Positions 37,611 to 46,218 of a stretch of 64,000 nt of DNA are shown in pieces. The notes under the pieces are model-generated. The model had not been told where the DNA came from. It worked only from the letters and a program-made list of their open reading frames with translations, and ran no database searches. This DNA is from Lachnospiraceae bacterium (lineage in GTDB: Bacteria; Bacillota; Clostridia; Lachnospirales; Lachnospiraceae), in assembly GCA_902363835.1 (NCBI GenBank), contig CABJBM010000014.1, forward strand, positions 62,001-126,000. The letters are read 5' to 3'. The translations under genes were made by a program, and so were the position numbers. The first letter of the stretch is position 1. Each line of letters starts with the position of its first letter.

Positions 37611-39041
37611 GTGAATTACAAGCAAATCAGTGAACAACTATTAACGCTGCTTGGGGGAAAAGCGAACATAACTTCCAATGCTGCCTGCATGACAAGGCTT
37701 CGTGTCGGCTTAAGAGATATATCCAAGGTCGATATGGAAGGTGTGAAAAAGGTAGAGGGAGTTCTTGGAGTGGTGGAAAGCGACACGCTCCAGATTGTAT
37801 TTGGTCCAGGAAAAGTAAATAAGGTATTGGACGAATTTTACAAGCTTACAGGTCTTGCCAAGGGTCAGGCAGAAGATGGCCAGGCACAGGATATCAATGA
37901 GGTTGCAAGGGAAAACAAGGCCCTTCAAAAAGCCAAGTATGATAAGCCGGTGCAGAGATTTTTAAAGAAGATCTCCAATATTTTCGTGGCCCTGCTTCCC
38001 GGCATCATTGCAGCAGGACTGATCAATGGTATCTGTAATGTTATCAATGTTTCTACAGGCGGATCACTTTTAGGAGTATGGTGGTATCAATGTATCCGGA
38101 CCATGGGCTGGGCGCTGTTTGCTTACCTGCCTATCCTGGTTGGATACAATGCAGCTAAGGAATTCGGCGGTTCCGGCGTTCTTGGAGCCATTGCAGGAGC
38201 CATGTCAATTGCAAATCCGGGTATGCCTCTTCTTGCCACGGTAAATGATGCCCAGATTCTCCTTCCTATTACCAATACGGTATTTAATCCGGCTTCCGGC
38301 GGCCTTTTAGCGGCCCTGATCGCAGGCGCATTTTTTGCCTTTCTTGAAAAAAATATCAGAAAGCACATGCCTGACATCATTGATACCTTTATAAGTCCTC
38401 TTTTAGTGCTTATCATTGGCGGCATCCTTGCGCTGCTGGTAATTCAGCCTCTGGGTGCAGGTTTAACAAAGGTGATTTTTGCCCTCTTAAGTTTTGTATA
38501 TGAAAAAATGGGCGTTGTAGGCGGATACATTTTATCTGCAGGTTTCCTTCCTCTGGTAGCAGTAGGTTTGCATCAGGCATTAACCCCTATCCACGCTCTG
38601 TTAAATGATCCTGAAGGAGCATCAAAAGGAATCAACTATCTCCTTCCAATCCTTATGATGGCAGGCGGCGGACAGGTGGGTGCCGGTATTGCATTGTATG
38701 TAAAAACAAAGAATGCGAAATTAAAGAGATACATTCGTGATTCCATTCCAGTAGGTATTCTTGGAATCGGTGAGCCTATGATGTATGCAGTGACTCTGCC
38801 TCTTGGCAGATCCTTTATCACAGCTTGTGTCGGTGCGGGATTTGGAGGAGCTGCAGCAGCTTTCATGCACCTTGGCACAGTATCACAGGGAGTATCCGGC
38901 TTGTTTGGTTTGTTGATTGTTCAGCCGGGACAGCAGCTTGGATACATAATATCCATGCTCATTGCTTATGCAGGCGGCTTCCTGTTAACTTATTTCGTTG
39001 GAGTAGATGAAGACAGAATCAACGAGGTATATGGAGAATAA
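37611..39041 (+). CDS. murP: PTS EIIBC component, MurNAc type
   Basis: 476-residue phosphotransferase transporter. An N-terminal EIIB domain has the phosphorylated Cys26 in NAACMTRLRVGL; a linker (residues 80-115) leads to an EIIC membrane domain with about ten spans, including GIAAGLINGICNVI-like and GEPMMYAVTLPLGR segments. No EIIA domain is fused, so a glucose-type EIIA elsewhere must serve it. GTG start after AAAGGAGG. Specificity for MurNAc (or MurNAc-GlcNAc) follows from neighbours; a sucrose/trehalose-type specificity cannot be excluded by sequence alone. Confidence 0.82.
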   Translation: MNYKQISEQLLTLLGGKANITSNAACMTRLRVGLRDISKVDMEGVKKVEGVLGVVESDTLQIVFGPGKVNKVLDEFYKLTGLAKGQAEDGQAQDINEVARENKALQKAKYDKPVQRFLKKISNIFVALLPGIIAAGLINGICNVINVSTGGSLLGVWWYQCIRTMGWALFAYLPILVGYNAAKEFGGSGVLGAIAGAMSIANPGMPLLATVNDAQILLPITNTVFNPASGGLLAALIAGAFFAFLEKNIRKHMPDIIDTFISPLLVLIIGGILALLVIQPLGAGLTKVIFALLSFVYEKMGVVGGYILSAGFLPLVAVGLHQALTPIHALLNDPEGASKGINYLLPILMMAGGGQVGAGIALYVKTKNAKLKRYIRDSIPVGILGIGEPMMYAVTLPLGRSFITACVGAGFGGAAAAFMHLGTVSQGVSGLFGLLIVQPGQQLGYIISMLIAYAGGFLLTYFVGVDEDRINEVYGE

Positions 39042-40091
39042 ATGAAGACAGGAATTTCAATATATTTTTCAAACGGAATGGAAAAAAATGAACGCTTAAT
39101 AAAAAAAGCCGTAAAGAACGGAGTGAAGTATGCCTTTACTTCACTCCACATTCCGGAGGAAACGGGAGTGGATTACCGTTCGGATATACAAAGGCTTCTG
39201 GCCATGTGTAAGGAGGGGCAATTAAATCTCATTGTGGATGTTGGCCCGGAAACCCTGGAAAAGCTTGGAACAAACAGCATTTCAGACTTAAAGGAGCTTG
39301 GGATCACCCATGTCCGTCTTGATTATGGCTTTGATGCAAAAGAAACGGTACAGATTTCCAGGGATTTTTATGTGGTGTTTAATGCTTCCACCATTATGGA
39401 AGAGGAGCTTTTGGAATGGAAAAAGTATGGAGCTGATTTTACCAGATTTGCGGCATGCCATAACTTTTATCCCAAGGAGTTCACAGCCCTGTCCTTAAAA
39501 CGGACAAAGGAAATGAATCAAAGGCTTCAATATCTTGGATTTACCACTATGGCTTTTGTACCTGGGAATCTGGAACTGAGAGGGCCTTTGTTTGAAGGCC
39601 TTCCAACGGTGGAGGAGCACCGGAAGAGGAAAGACCAGGTACTTTTGAACATGCTGGAGCTTTATTATGAAGGTCTCTGTGATGTGGTGCTGATCGGTGA
39701 TGTGGATGTGGAAGAAAAGGACTGGAAGGATATCAAGTGCCTGAGTCAGGATTATGTAGAGCTTAAAGCAGACATACTTCCTTCCTATGAATTTGTAAGG
39801 GACATCATCCATCATGACAGGCCGGATTCCAGCGAATCCGTCATCCGTTCCCAGGAGTCGAGACATTATAAGAAAGAAATCATGCCTGATGAAGAGAATC
39901 AGGCACAAATAAGGAAGCAGGGGAGTATTTGCATTTCCAATAAAAGTTATTTAAGATATATGGGAGAGCTTGAAATTGCCAGGATTGACCTGCCCGGAGA
40001 GGACAGGGTAAATATCATAGGGCAGGTTCATGATGCCCATATGAAATATTTGCCCTATATCCAAAAAGGGCTGGGGGTAAAGCTGGTATGA
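39042..40091 (+). CDS. mupG: MupG-type (DUF871) 6-phospho-N-acetylmuramidase
   Basis: 349-residue cytoplasmic TIM-barrel protein of the DUF871/GH170 family. In Staphylococcus, MupG cleaves MurNAc-6-phosphate-GlcNAc imported by the PTS. Seen: N-terminal TGISIYFSNGMEKN, FTSLHIPEE, THVRLDYGFD, FNASTIMEEEL, RFAACHNFYPKEFTALS and AFVPGNLELRGPLFEGLPTVEEHR, a continuous match to the family pattern. The C-terminal 110 residues form a second beta-rich domain. ATG immediately follows the murP stop. Its presence suggests that the PTS substrate is the cell-wall disaccharide rather than free MurNAc. Confidence 0.88.
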   Translation: MKTGISIYFSNGMEKNERLIKKAVKNGVKYAFTSLHIPEETGVDYRSDIQRLLAMCKEGQLNLIVDVGPETLEKLGTNSISDLKELGITHVRLDYGFDAKETVQISRDFYVVFNASTIMEEELLEWKKYGADFTRFAACHNFYPKEFTALSLKRTKEMNQRLQYLGFTTMAFVPGNLELRGPLFEGLPTVEEHRKRKDQVLLNMLELYYEGLCDVVLIGDVDVEEKDWKDIKCLSQDYVELKADILPSYEFVRDIIHHDRPDSSESVIRSQESRHYKKEIMPDEENQAQIRKQGSICISNKSYLRYMGELEIARIDLPGEDRVNIIGQVHDAHMKYLPYIQKGLGVKLV

Positions 40092-40166
40092 GTTTTTTCA
40101 GGATAGTTAATGTCTGAAAGCAACTGCAAATGAAACAAACTGAATAATGTTAAGAATCAATAGAAG

Positions 40167-40209
40167 AAAAGTCTGTGAGCCCTGGTTAATCCGGGTTCAC
40201 AGACTTTTT
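40167..40209. terminator. Bidirectional terminator
   Basis: AAAAGTCTGTGAGCCC and GGGTTCACAGACTTTTT form a long stem between the convergent mupG and subtilase genes. Confidence 0.85.
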
Positions 40210-40274
40210 GAACATTAATAATTTTTAGCAGCCTGGAATTAAAGACTTCCTCATGGCAAACCGGCCGCCTTTCC

Positions 40275-41567
40275 TTACTGCCAGGCCAGGGCTCCATAAG
40301 CATCCAAAAGTCCTCCGCTCACTGTTTTTCCTGTAAGGGTATCCAGTTTTCTGCTGGAGTTTAAAAGAATGCTTTTCACATCAGACAGGGAAATATCCGT
40401 CCGGTAAGAATAGAGCATTGCAGCCACGCCTGTTACCATAGGCGCTGCCATGGAAGTGCCGCTCATAAAACCATAGGCATCTCCGGGAACTGTGCTTAAA
40501 ATGTAGCTGCCCGGGGCAGCGATATCAACGCTGTTCGCACCATAGTTGGAATCTTTGCTTAAGCTTCCGTCAAACAGGAGATTTGCAACGGAAATCACGT
40601 TGTCATAGGGAAGTGAAGCCGGGTAAACCGGGTAAATATCAGTATCATATCCAAGTCCGGAGATCCCGCCGTTTCCGCAGGAAACCACAAATAACATGCC
40701 GGAATTTTTTATGGTCTGGGCCAGCTCTTCATTGTAGGCGGCGGTACCCATGCTTAAATTGCAGATGGAAGCGCCGTGTGCTTCGGCATAGCGGATGGCC
40801 TGGATCACCATTTCCGGGGTACCCGCACCCTTGTTGCCTCCCAGGGCTTTTAAGGGCATGATCTTCACATAGTTGTTATCCGTGATTCCTGCAATGCCGT
40901 AGGCTCCCCGGACAGCACTGATGGTTCCGGCTGCGTGAGTTCCATGGGTGTCTTCACTGCCGGTAAAGACCTGATTGTTTCCAGCATAGAAATTCCAGCC
41001 ATGAATATCATCGATATATCCGTCACCGTTATTATCGATTCCATCCCCATCGATTTCCCCAGGGTTTGTCCAGATGGAGTTTTTAAGTTCCTGGTGATTG
41101 ATATCAATGCCGGTGTCAATAATGGCCGCAATGACTGAACGCTTGTTTCCGGCCTGATCATAAAGCTTCCATGCAGGCTGTATGTTAATGTCAATTCCAG
41201 TGGCAGCGCCGATTACTGTGGATTCATAATCACCGGGGCCGGGCTTGGCAGAACCGGTATTTGATTTCCGTCCATCGTAAATATTGTCAATGGATTGAAA
41301 TTTGGACTTTAGCTCCACAAGGCGGAATTCCCCGTCGTTTTTTAATCCCCACTGGTAAGTGGAAAATTCATCCGAAGGGGATAGGTTCACAAGTCCGGGG
41401 CCAAGGGCCAGGGCATGGAGTTCTTGTCCACTGTCGGAAGAATATGCTTCAAGTGCGCTGTTTAAAGTCGTTTCAGGGCCTTCCCCTGAGGCAGGACTGT
41501 TAAAATAGGGCAGGCCTGCAAGAAAAAGGGTGAGGATCAGACAGGCAGCGCGAATTGTTTTTTTCAT
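40275..41567 (-). CDS. Secreted subtilisin-like serine protease (S8)
   Basis: 430 residues with an N-terminal signal (MKKTIRAACLILTLFLAGLP). A pro-region of about 115 residues precedes the S8 domain. Catalytic triad: Asp151 (AAIIDTGID), His208 (DTHGTHAAGTI), Ser373 (GTSMAAPMVTG), with oxyanion Asn300 (VSCGNGG). An Asp/Asn-rich loop, EIDGDGIDNNGDGYIDD, looks like a calcium site. No anchoring motif, so probably released. AAGGAGA precedes the ATG. Stands alone; substrate unknown. Confidence 0.93.
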   Translation of the reverse strand: MKKTIRAACLILTLFLAGLPYFNSPASGEGPETTLNSALEAYSSDSGQELHALALGPGLVNLSPSDEFSTYQWGLKNDGEFRLVELKSKFQSIDNIYDGRKSNTGSAKPGPGDYESTVIGAATGIDINIQPAWKLYDQAGNKRSVIAAIIDTGIDINHQELKNSIWTNPGEIDGDGIDNNGDGYIDDIHGWNFYAGNNQVFTGSEDTHGTHAAGTISAVRGAYGIAGITDNNYVKIMPLKALGGNKGAGTPEMVIQAIRYAEAHGASICNLSMGTAAYNEELAQTIKNSGMLFVVSCGNGGISGLGYDTDIYPVYPASLPYDNVISVANLLFDGSLSKDSNYGANSVDIAAPGSYILSTVPGDAYGFMSGTSMAAPMVTGVAAMLYSYRTDISLSDVKSILLNSSRKLDTLTGKTVSGGLLDAYGALAWQ

Positions 41568-41823
41568 GGTTTCTATCTCCTTATATATGAAACAATCGTT
41601 GAAATTGTTCCTATTATATCAAAGTGCTGGCTTACTGGCTAGCCCTGCACCTAAATACATCCACTTTTTGCATGTGAAGAATCCCGGCCGGGGCAGCAGG
41701 AGTTTGTCTCAATCTGCTGTTTGGGGTTGTGCCGGATTCAATGCTTCGCTTAAGCATTATACCATAACCCTATGCCTTATGATTGAAAAATATGTGAAAG
41801 TTATTTTAATATTTTATATGTGA
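41568..41823. other. Intergenic stretch upstream of the subtilase
   Basis: No gene seen. Leftward TATAAT near 41617 may be the subtilase -10 box. AACAAT/ATTGTT around 41590-41612 and AATGCTT/AAGCATT at 41740-41758 are short inverted repeats of unknown role. Confidence 0.4.
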
Positions 41824-41847
41824 AATGCCCGGCAGGAGCCGGGCATT
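41824..41847. terminator. Hairpin after the small unknown gene
   Basis: Perfect 10-bp stem AATGCCCGGC/GCCGGGCATT with an AGGA loop, just past the leftward gene's stop. Confidence 0.7.
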
Positions 41848-41855
41848 GTATTTTA

Positions 41856-42323
41856 TTATTCAATTAATTCCGGTGAATCCGTTCCAATCTCTGCTTCTGC
41901 GGCATTATCTGCCTCTCTTCTGGCAAGTTCTGCATTGGCCTCGGCCTGTGTGATTGTTCCCGCTTCAACCAGCTTCTGTATTTCTTCCTCGGTCAAAGTG
42001 GTGAGATCTTTGCTGTTGTCTCCGCTTTCTGATTCCTTTACCTGAGAAGCGGGCTTTGGGGAAGCGGCTGGTTTGTTCGTGGAAACTGCCTGGTTTTCCT
42101 GGAAGGCTCTGCCTTCGCTGCTGATTTCAATGGTATCCATGGAATCCGTGCTTATAACACGGGGTTCCTGGCCCTGCCCATTGACTTCATTACCGATTGC
42201 CTCAATCTGTGCGGCTTCTGCAGCACCGGTTTTTGCAGAGGCTGTCTGCGCTTTTTCCTTCTGGGCCTGAAGGAGCTGCCATTCTTCATAGGATGAAGGA
42301 TTTGAAATTCCTGAGATTCCCAT
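41856..42323 (-). CDS. Small acidic protein of unknown function with SHOCT-like tail
   Basis: About 155 residues, no signal peptide; family not recognised. N-terminus MGISGISNPSSYEEWQLLQAQK, then a disordered middle rich in Ala, Ser, Pro and Gln. The C-terminal TEEEIQKLVEAGTITQAEAN resembles the helix-turn of SHOCT oligomerisation domains (L-x-x-L-x-x-x-G-x-I-T-x-x-E), a weak resemblance. ATG 42323 is chosen because AAGGAGG is just upstream. Monocistronic between terminators. Confidence 0.6.
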   Translation of the reverse strand: MGISGISNPSSYEEWQLLQAQKEKAQTASAKTGAAEAAQIEAIGNEVNGQGQEPRVISTDSMDTIEISSEGRAFQENQAVSTNKPAASPKPASQVKESESGDNSKDLTTLTEEEIQKLVEAGTITQAEANAELARREADNAAEAEIGTDSPELIE

Positions 42324-42470
42324 GATTGTTTCCTCCTTATGTAATTTTATAACAGGCATTTGTTAAATCCCGGCCTCCTTGGTTAAGCCGGAAGCCTTTC
42401 CTTAATCTGAAAAGACAATTTAACAATAATGCGTAATTTTATAAGGAAAGAATAGCACCATTCACTGAAA

Positions 42471-43118
42471 TTAGTCTGAAAGAAGTCCGGGAATAAGCCC
42501 TGCCAGGGTTGAAGCCAGTTCTTCATGTCCCTCTTTTGTCAAATGCATATAGTCAATGTGGTTATTTTCTGTTACCACAGTGTTGGCATCAAAATAATGG
42601 CAGCCCATAAGCGCTGCTATTTTTTCATATTCGGCCCCAAGTCCCCGGGACTTTTCTGCGCAGCCTCTGCCCATGGGAGCACCTACTTCTGTAGCCTCAT
42701 ATTCCTTATCAATATTTTTCGGGGTGATCACAAGGATATTGGAGGCAGAACCTCTCCAGCAGTCTGTAATGGACATTGCTTTGGCAATGAGACGTTTCAA
42801 TCCTAAGGCAATACAGGCAGAAGAAGCACCAAAACGTTCTTTGGTATCATTGGTGCCCAGCATGATGATCAGCAAATCCACGGGTTCATGACTCATCAGA
42901 CAGGAATAGATGGAGTCCAGTCCGGATAACCCTTCATGAAGGGGATCCTGAAAGCAGGTGGTGCGCCCGCATAAACCTTCTTCCAGGATCAGATAGTCTT
43001 CTCCCAGCTTTTGGCCTAAGAGGCAGGTCCAGCGCATAGTTTCATCAAAACGCCCTCCGTTTTCCGCATGATAACCATGAGTGTTGGAATCTCCGAAACA
43101 AACAATATGTTTTTTCAT
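42471..43118 (-). CDS. SGNH/GDSL hydrolase
   Basis: About 215 residues, cytoplasmic esterase/acyl-hydrolase fold. Block I IVCFGDSNTHGY with the nucleophilic Ser, block II Gly in EEGLCGRTT, block III LGTNDTKERFG with oxyanion Asn, block V DYMHLTKEGH with catalytic Asp and His. Start ATG 43118 has AGGAAAAG upstream; GTG 43124 is an alternative. It is downstream of nanA in the same direction after a hairpin. An O-acetyl-sialate esterase role would fit the neighbourhood but is speculative. Confidence 0.88.
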   Translation of the reverse strand: MKKHIVCFGDSNTHGYHAENGGRFDETMRWTCLLGQKLGEDYLILEEGLCGRTTCFQDPLHEGLSGLDSIYSCLMSHEPVDLLIIMLGTNDTKERFGASSACIALGLKRLIAKAMSITDCWRGSASNILVITPKNIDKEYEATEVGAPMGRGCAEKSRGLGAEYEKIAALMGCHYFDANTVVTENNHIDYMHLTKEGHEELASTLAGLIPGLLSD

Positions 43119-43147
43119 CTTCACTTTTCCTTTTCATCATAAATAGA

Positions 43148-43180
43148 AGAGGATGCAGCCTGCATGCAAGTACATCCTCT
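43148..43180 (-). terminator. Hairpin after nanA
   Basis: AGAGGATG and CATCCTCT form an 8-bp stem with an inner CTGCATGCAAG fold; the T-rich tail is weak. Confidence 0.55.
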
Positions 43181-43200
43181 CAGACCGGTTATAGGTCTTT

Positions 43201-44118
43201 TTATAAATTCTTTGTGTCTTCCACTGCCTTTCGTATATCCTGATAAAGATGTACAAGCTTTGGATCATCCAGAGCAACCGGAAGGAAGGGAAGTCTGGGA
43301 TCCCCCATGGGACAGCCGTCCAAGGAAATGATTCCTTTTACTGCTCCGTGCATGGAGGGGAAGGAGCAGAGACGATAAATAAGAGGGGTAACCATGTTTT
43401 GTACTTCCTGGGCTTTTTCCCATTGGCCCCTGTTGATCAGTTCATCCATCTTTAAGTATAATTCCGGCATGGCTCCGTATGTACCGCCGATTCCGGCATC
43501 AGCGCCCATCAGGCGTCCTGCGGTGAACTGCTCGTCCGGTCCGTTGAATACGAGGAAGTCTTTTCCACCGGCCAGCTTGTAACGCAGGATATCCTGAGCC
43601 GGATCAGAAGAGCATTTTACACCTGCAACTCTATGGTTTTCCAGCATACGGGTAAAGAGATCCATGGACAGATGAAAGCCGGTAAGCTGAGGAATGTTAT
43701 AAATAAAGAATGGAATATCAGCAGCCTCTGTGATTCGGGTCCAGTGCTGGTATACGCTTTCTTCGCCCATGCGGTAGTAAACACAGGGAACTGCGGAGGT
43801 AGCGTCTGCGCCAATGCTTTCCGCGTGCTTTGCAAGATCTGCAGAGTGTCTGGTGTCAGCACAGCCCACATGAACGATAATATTCATACGGCCTGCCGCT
43901 TCTTTTGTAACGGTTTCGGCAACGGCCTTCCTCTCATCAGAATCCAGTAAAAAGCCTTCGCCTGTGCTTCCGCAGACATACATCTGCCTGATGCCCTTAT
44001 TGCAGAAGTAATTTACCACTGACTTTGTTGCCTGCAAATCCACCTCTCCGTTTTTATCAAAGGGAGTGTTAAGGGCAACTGTTACGTGTTTAAATTTGTT
44101 TACGTCATACTTGGACAT
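43201..44118 (-). CDS. nanA: N-acetylneuraminate lyase (DapA/NanA superfamily)
   Basis: 305-residue class I aldolase splitting N-acetylneuraminate into N-acetylmannosamine and pyruvate. Carboxylate-binding GSTGEG at 50-55, Tyr140 in FFIYNIP, Schiff-base Lys168 in AGVKCSS, and GADAGIGGTYGAMP match the family. The NAL subgroup is supported by its position divergent from nanE-nanK; by sequence alone another DapA-family aldolase remains possible. A promoter with 17-bp spacing drives it leftward. Confidence 0.87.
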   Translation of the reverse strand: MSKYDVNKFKHVTVALNTPFDKNGEVDLQATKSVVNYFCNKGIRQMYVCGSTGEGFLLDSDERKAVAETVTKEAAGRMNIIVHVGCADTRHSADLAKHAESIGADATSAVPCVYYRMGEESVYQHWTRITEAADIPFFIYNIPQLTGFHLSMDLFTRMLENHRVAGVKCSSDPAQDILRYKLAGGKDFLVFNGPDEQFTAGRLMGADAGIGGTYGAMPELYLKMDELINRGQWEKAQEVQNMVTPLIYRLCSFPSMHGAVKGIISLDGCPMGDPRLPFLPVALDDPKLVHLYQDIRKAVEDTKNL

Positions 44119-44169
44119 AATCTGGTACCTGCCTTTTTAAATTGTAATAATTTAACGGTTCTTGTCTGT

Positions 44170-44198
44170 ATCATATCATTTATAATAGCGGAAATCAA
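44170..44198 (-). promoter_or_regulatory. nanA promoter
   Basis: Leftward TTGATT (44198-44193), 17-bp spacer, TATGAT (44175-44170). Confidence 0.7.
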
Positions 44199-44202
44199 TA
44201 AT

Positions 44203-44262
44203 AATAAAAAATTTTTTTTATTTACTATTTATATTGAAAATATTTTTTCGTCATGATATGAT
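44203..44262 (+). promoter_or_regulatory. nanEK promoter and shared A/T palindrome
   Basis: TTGAAA (44234-44239), 17-bp spacer, TATGAT (44257-44262). Between the nanA and nanE -35 boxes lies AAAAAATTTTTT (44206-44217), and the spacer holds GAAAATATTTTTTC. Both resemble the palindromes upstream of the other nan-region promoters, so one RpiR repressor could control both directions. Confidence 0.6.
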
Positions 44263-44315
44263 GAGACCAGCTGAAAACCCAAGGCATTTAAAATATAAAA
44301 GGAGGGGCATTGGTT

Positions 44316-45014
44316 ATGTATTATGAAGTACTGGACAAGATTAGAGGAGGTATGATTGTATCCTGCCAGGCATTAAAGAGCGAGCCGCTTTACAGCTCCT
44401 ACATTATGTCAAGAATGGCTTATGCAGCCAAGGAGGGCGGTGCAGTAGGAATCCGTGCCAATACAGTAGAAGATATTAAAGAGATTAAGAAGACAGTGGA
44501 TCTTCCCATTATAGGAATTGTCAAGCAGGATTATGAGGGCTGCGAGGTTTATATAACGCCAACCATGAAAGAAATCGATGCTCTGGTGGAATGCGGTGTG
44601 GACATTATCGCTACGGATTGTACTAAAAGAATCAGACCGGATGGAAAGACCCTGGATGAATTTTTTGCGGAAGTCCGCGCTAAATATCCGGACCAGCTTT
44701 TCATGGCAGATTGTTCCTGTTATGAGGAAGGAATCCATGCAGCCCAAATAGGCCTGGATCTGATCGGAACCACCATGAACGGCTATACGGAGTACACAAA
44801 AGGCTCCAGCCTTCCTAATCTGGATCTTATCAAACGCCTTGTAGAAGATACGGGAAAACCGGTAATTGCCGAAGGCGGCATCTGGACGCCGGAACAGTTA
44901 AAGGATGTTTTGGCAACAGGAGCTTTGGCTGCTGTTGTGGGAACCGCAATTACAAGGCCCAGAGATATTACGAGACACTTTATATCCGGCTCCGGGTGCA
45001 GAGTAAGAGAATAG
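44316..45014 (+). CDS. nanE: N-acetylmannosamine-6-phosphate 2-epimerase
   Basis: 232-residue TIM-barrel epimerase converting ManNAc-6-P to GlcNAc-6-P. Typical IRGGMIVSCQALKSEPLY, GGAVGIRANTVEDI, LPIIGIVKQDY, IATDCTKRIRPDG with the catalytic Lys in the strand before, and PVIAEGGIWTPEQL. ATG 44316 is used; the in-frame TTG at 44310 is closer to AGGAGGGG but less likely. Followed by nanK after 85 bp containing a GAGAATC/GATTCTC hairpin. Confidence 0.94.
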   Translation: MYYEVLDKIRGGMIVSCQALKSEPLYSSYIMSRMAYAAKEGGAVGIRANTVEDIKEIKKTVDLPIIGIVKQDYEGCEVYITPTMKEIDALVECGVDIIATDCTKRIRPDGKTLDEFFAEVRAKYPDQLFMADCSCYEEGIHAAQIGLDLIGTTMNGYTEYTKGSSLPNLDLIKRLVEDTGKPVIAEGGIWTPEQLKDVLATGALAAVVGTAITRPRDITRHFISGSGCRVRE

Positions 45015-45099
45015 GGCTGAAAGAAAAACGTTTTTAACCCTAATTTGAGAATCAACCGGATATGAAGGCAGATTCTCTTGATTCATCAGGAGGTAAAAT

Positions 45100-45984
45100 A
45101 TGAGGATTGCAGCATTGGATATTGGAGGGACTACCATCAAATCAGGAATATGGGACGGGAACAAGGCAGGGGATTTAAGGGAACAGGATACCAATGCCAA
45201 AAGCGGGGGAGCCCATGTGATGGAACGGGTCATTAAAATCCTGAAGCAGTATGGGGATTTTGATGCCATTGGAATCAGTACGGCAGGACAGGTAAATTCC
45301 CGGGAAGGGGTCATCCGTTACAGCAATGACAATATTCCCGGCTATACAGGTATGAAGATACGGGAAATCCTGGAAAAAGAGTTTCATGTGCCGGCAGCGG
45401 TAGAAAATGACGTCAATGCTGCTGCACTTGGGGAAGCCAGATACGGGGCCGGAAAGAAGTTTACAGACTTTCTCTGCCTTACTTATGGGACCGGAGTTGG
45501 AGGAGCTATCATCATGAATCAGGAGATCTATACAGGAAGCACCTTTTCCGCCGGAGAATTCGGAGGAATCATGGTACATCCGGAGGACAGCCTGTGGGGA
45601 GTGCCTTTCAGCGGCTGCTATGAACAATATGCTTCTACCACTGCACTGGTAAGAATGGCCATGGAGTTTGATCCCTCCCTGACCAGCGGAAAGAAAATAT
45701 TTTCAAGGTTTGAAGAGGAAGAGGTAAGAAACATCATCAATGCCTGGATTGATGAAATCGTATATGGACTGGTGACGGTAATCCATATCTTTAATCCTGC
45801 ATGCTTGATCTTAGGCGGCGGTGTGATGAGCCAGCCTTATATTCTGCAGGAGGTGAAAGCAAAAACTTATGGCCGGATTATGAGCAGCTTTTGCAATGTG
45901 GTCCTGGAACAGGCACAGCTGGGGAATCTGGCAGGGCTTATGGGAGCGGCCTGGCTGGCGGAAAAACGGCTCTTTAATAAATGA
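45100..45984 (+). CDS. nanK: ROK-family kinase, probable N-acetylmannosamine kinase
   Basis: 294 residues. ATP-binding DIGGTTIKSGIWDG, catalytic-site ENDVNAAALGEARYG, LTYGTGVGGAIIM and the C-terminal ILGGGVMSQ are ROK hallmarks. The usual zinc motif CxCGxxGCxE is not there: its place reads VPFSGCYEQYAS, keeping only Gly-Cys-x-Glu, so zinc is probably not bound. The ManNAc substrate is inferred from nanE upstream. AGGAGGT precedes the ATG. Confidence 0.85.
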   Translation: MRIAALDIGGTTIKSGIWDGNKAGDLREQDTNAKSGGAHVMERVIKILKQYGDFDAIGISTAGQVNSREGVIRYSNDNIPGYTGMKIREILEKEFHVPAAVENDVNAAALGEARYGAGKKFTDFLCLTYGTGVGGAIIMNQEIYTGSTFSAGEFGGIMVHPEDSLWGVPFSGCYEQYASTTALVRMAMEFDPSLTSGKKIFSRFEEEEVRNIINAWIDEIVYGLVTVIHIFNPACLILGGGVMSQPYILQEVKAKTYGRIMSSFCNVVLEQAQLGNLAGLMGAAWLAEKRLFNK

Positions 45985-46091
45985 AGCGGATTGTTTAAAA
46001 AAGAAAGAAAGGAAGAACGGAAACTATACAATATTAAGAAACAGATTTTTATAATTCTAAATAAAAGTAAAAAAATACACCATAACAAAAA

Positions 46092-46146
46092 AAGAAAAAA
46101 TTTCTTCCTATACAATATTGACAAAATAAATTTTCCATAATATAAT
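46092..46146 (+). promoter_or_regulatory. Promoter and operator of the dipeptide-type transporter operon
   Basis: Perfect TTGACA (46118-46123), 17-bp spacer, TATAAT (46141-46146). Palindrome AAGAAAAAATTTCTT lies at 46092-46106. The spacer shares AAATWAATTTTCC with the promoter at 54571. Confidence 0.8.
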
Positions 46147-46164
46147 GTGGTTATTAACAGCGAA

Positions 46165-46200
46165 GGCGTGACGGATTTATCCCTCGCGCCATTTCTTTTT
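46165..46200 (+). terminator. Terminator-like leader hairpin
   Basis: GGCGTGACGG pairs with CCCTCGCGCC (one mismatch) and is followed by ATTTCTTTTT. It begins about 12 bases after the predicted transcript start and ends 19 bases before the ATG, so it is part of the 5' leader: an attenuator or a 5' stabilising hairpin. Confidence 0.65.
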
Positions 46201-46218
46201 GCAAAGGAGGAGTTACAA

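Noticed and set aside
41530..41823. Plus-strand frame opposite the start of the subtilase
   Set aside because: It overlaps the subtilase signal-peptide region and its promoter, with no ribosome site or recognisable content.
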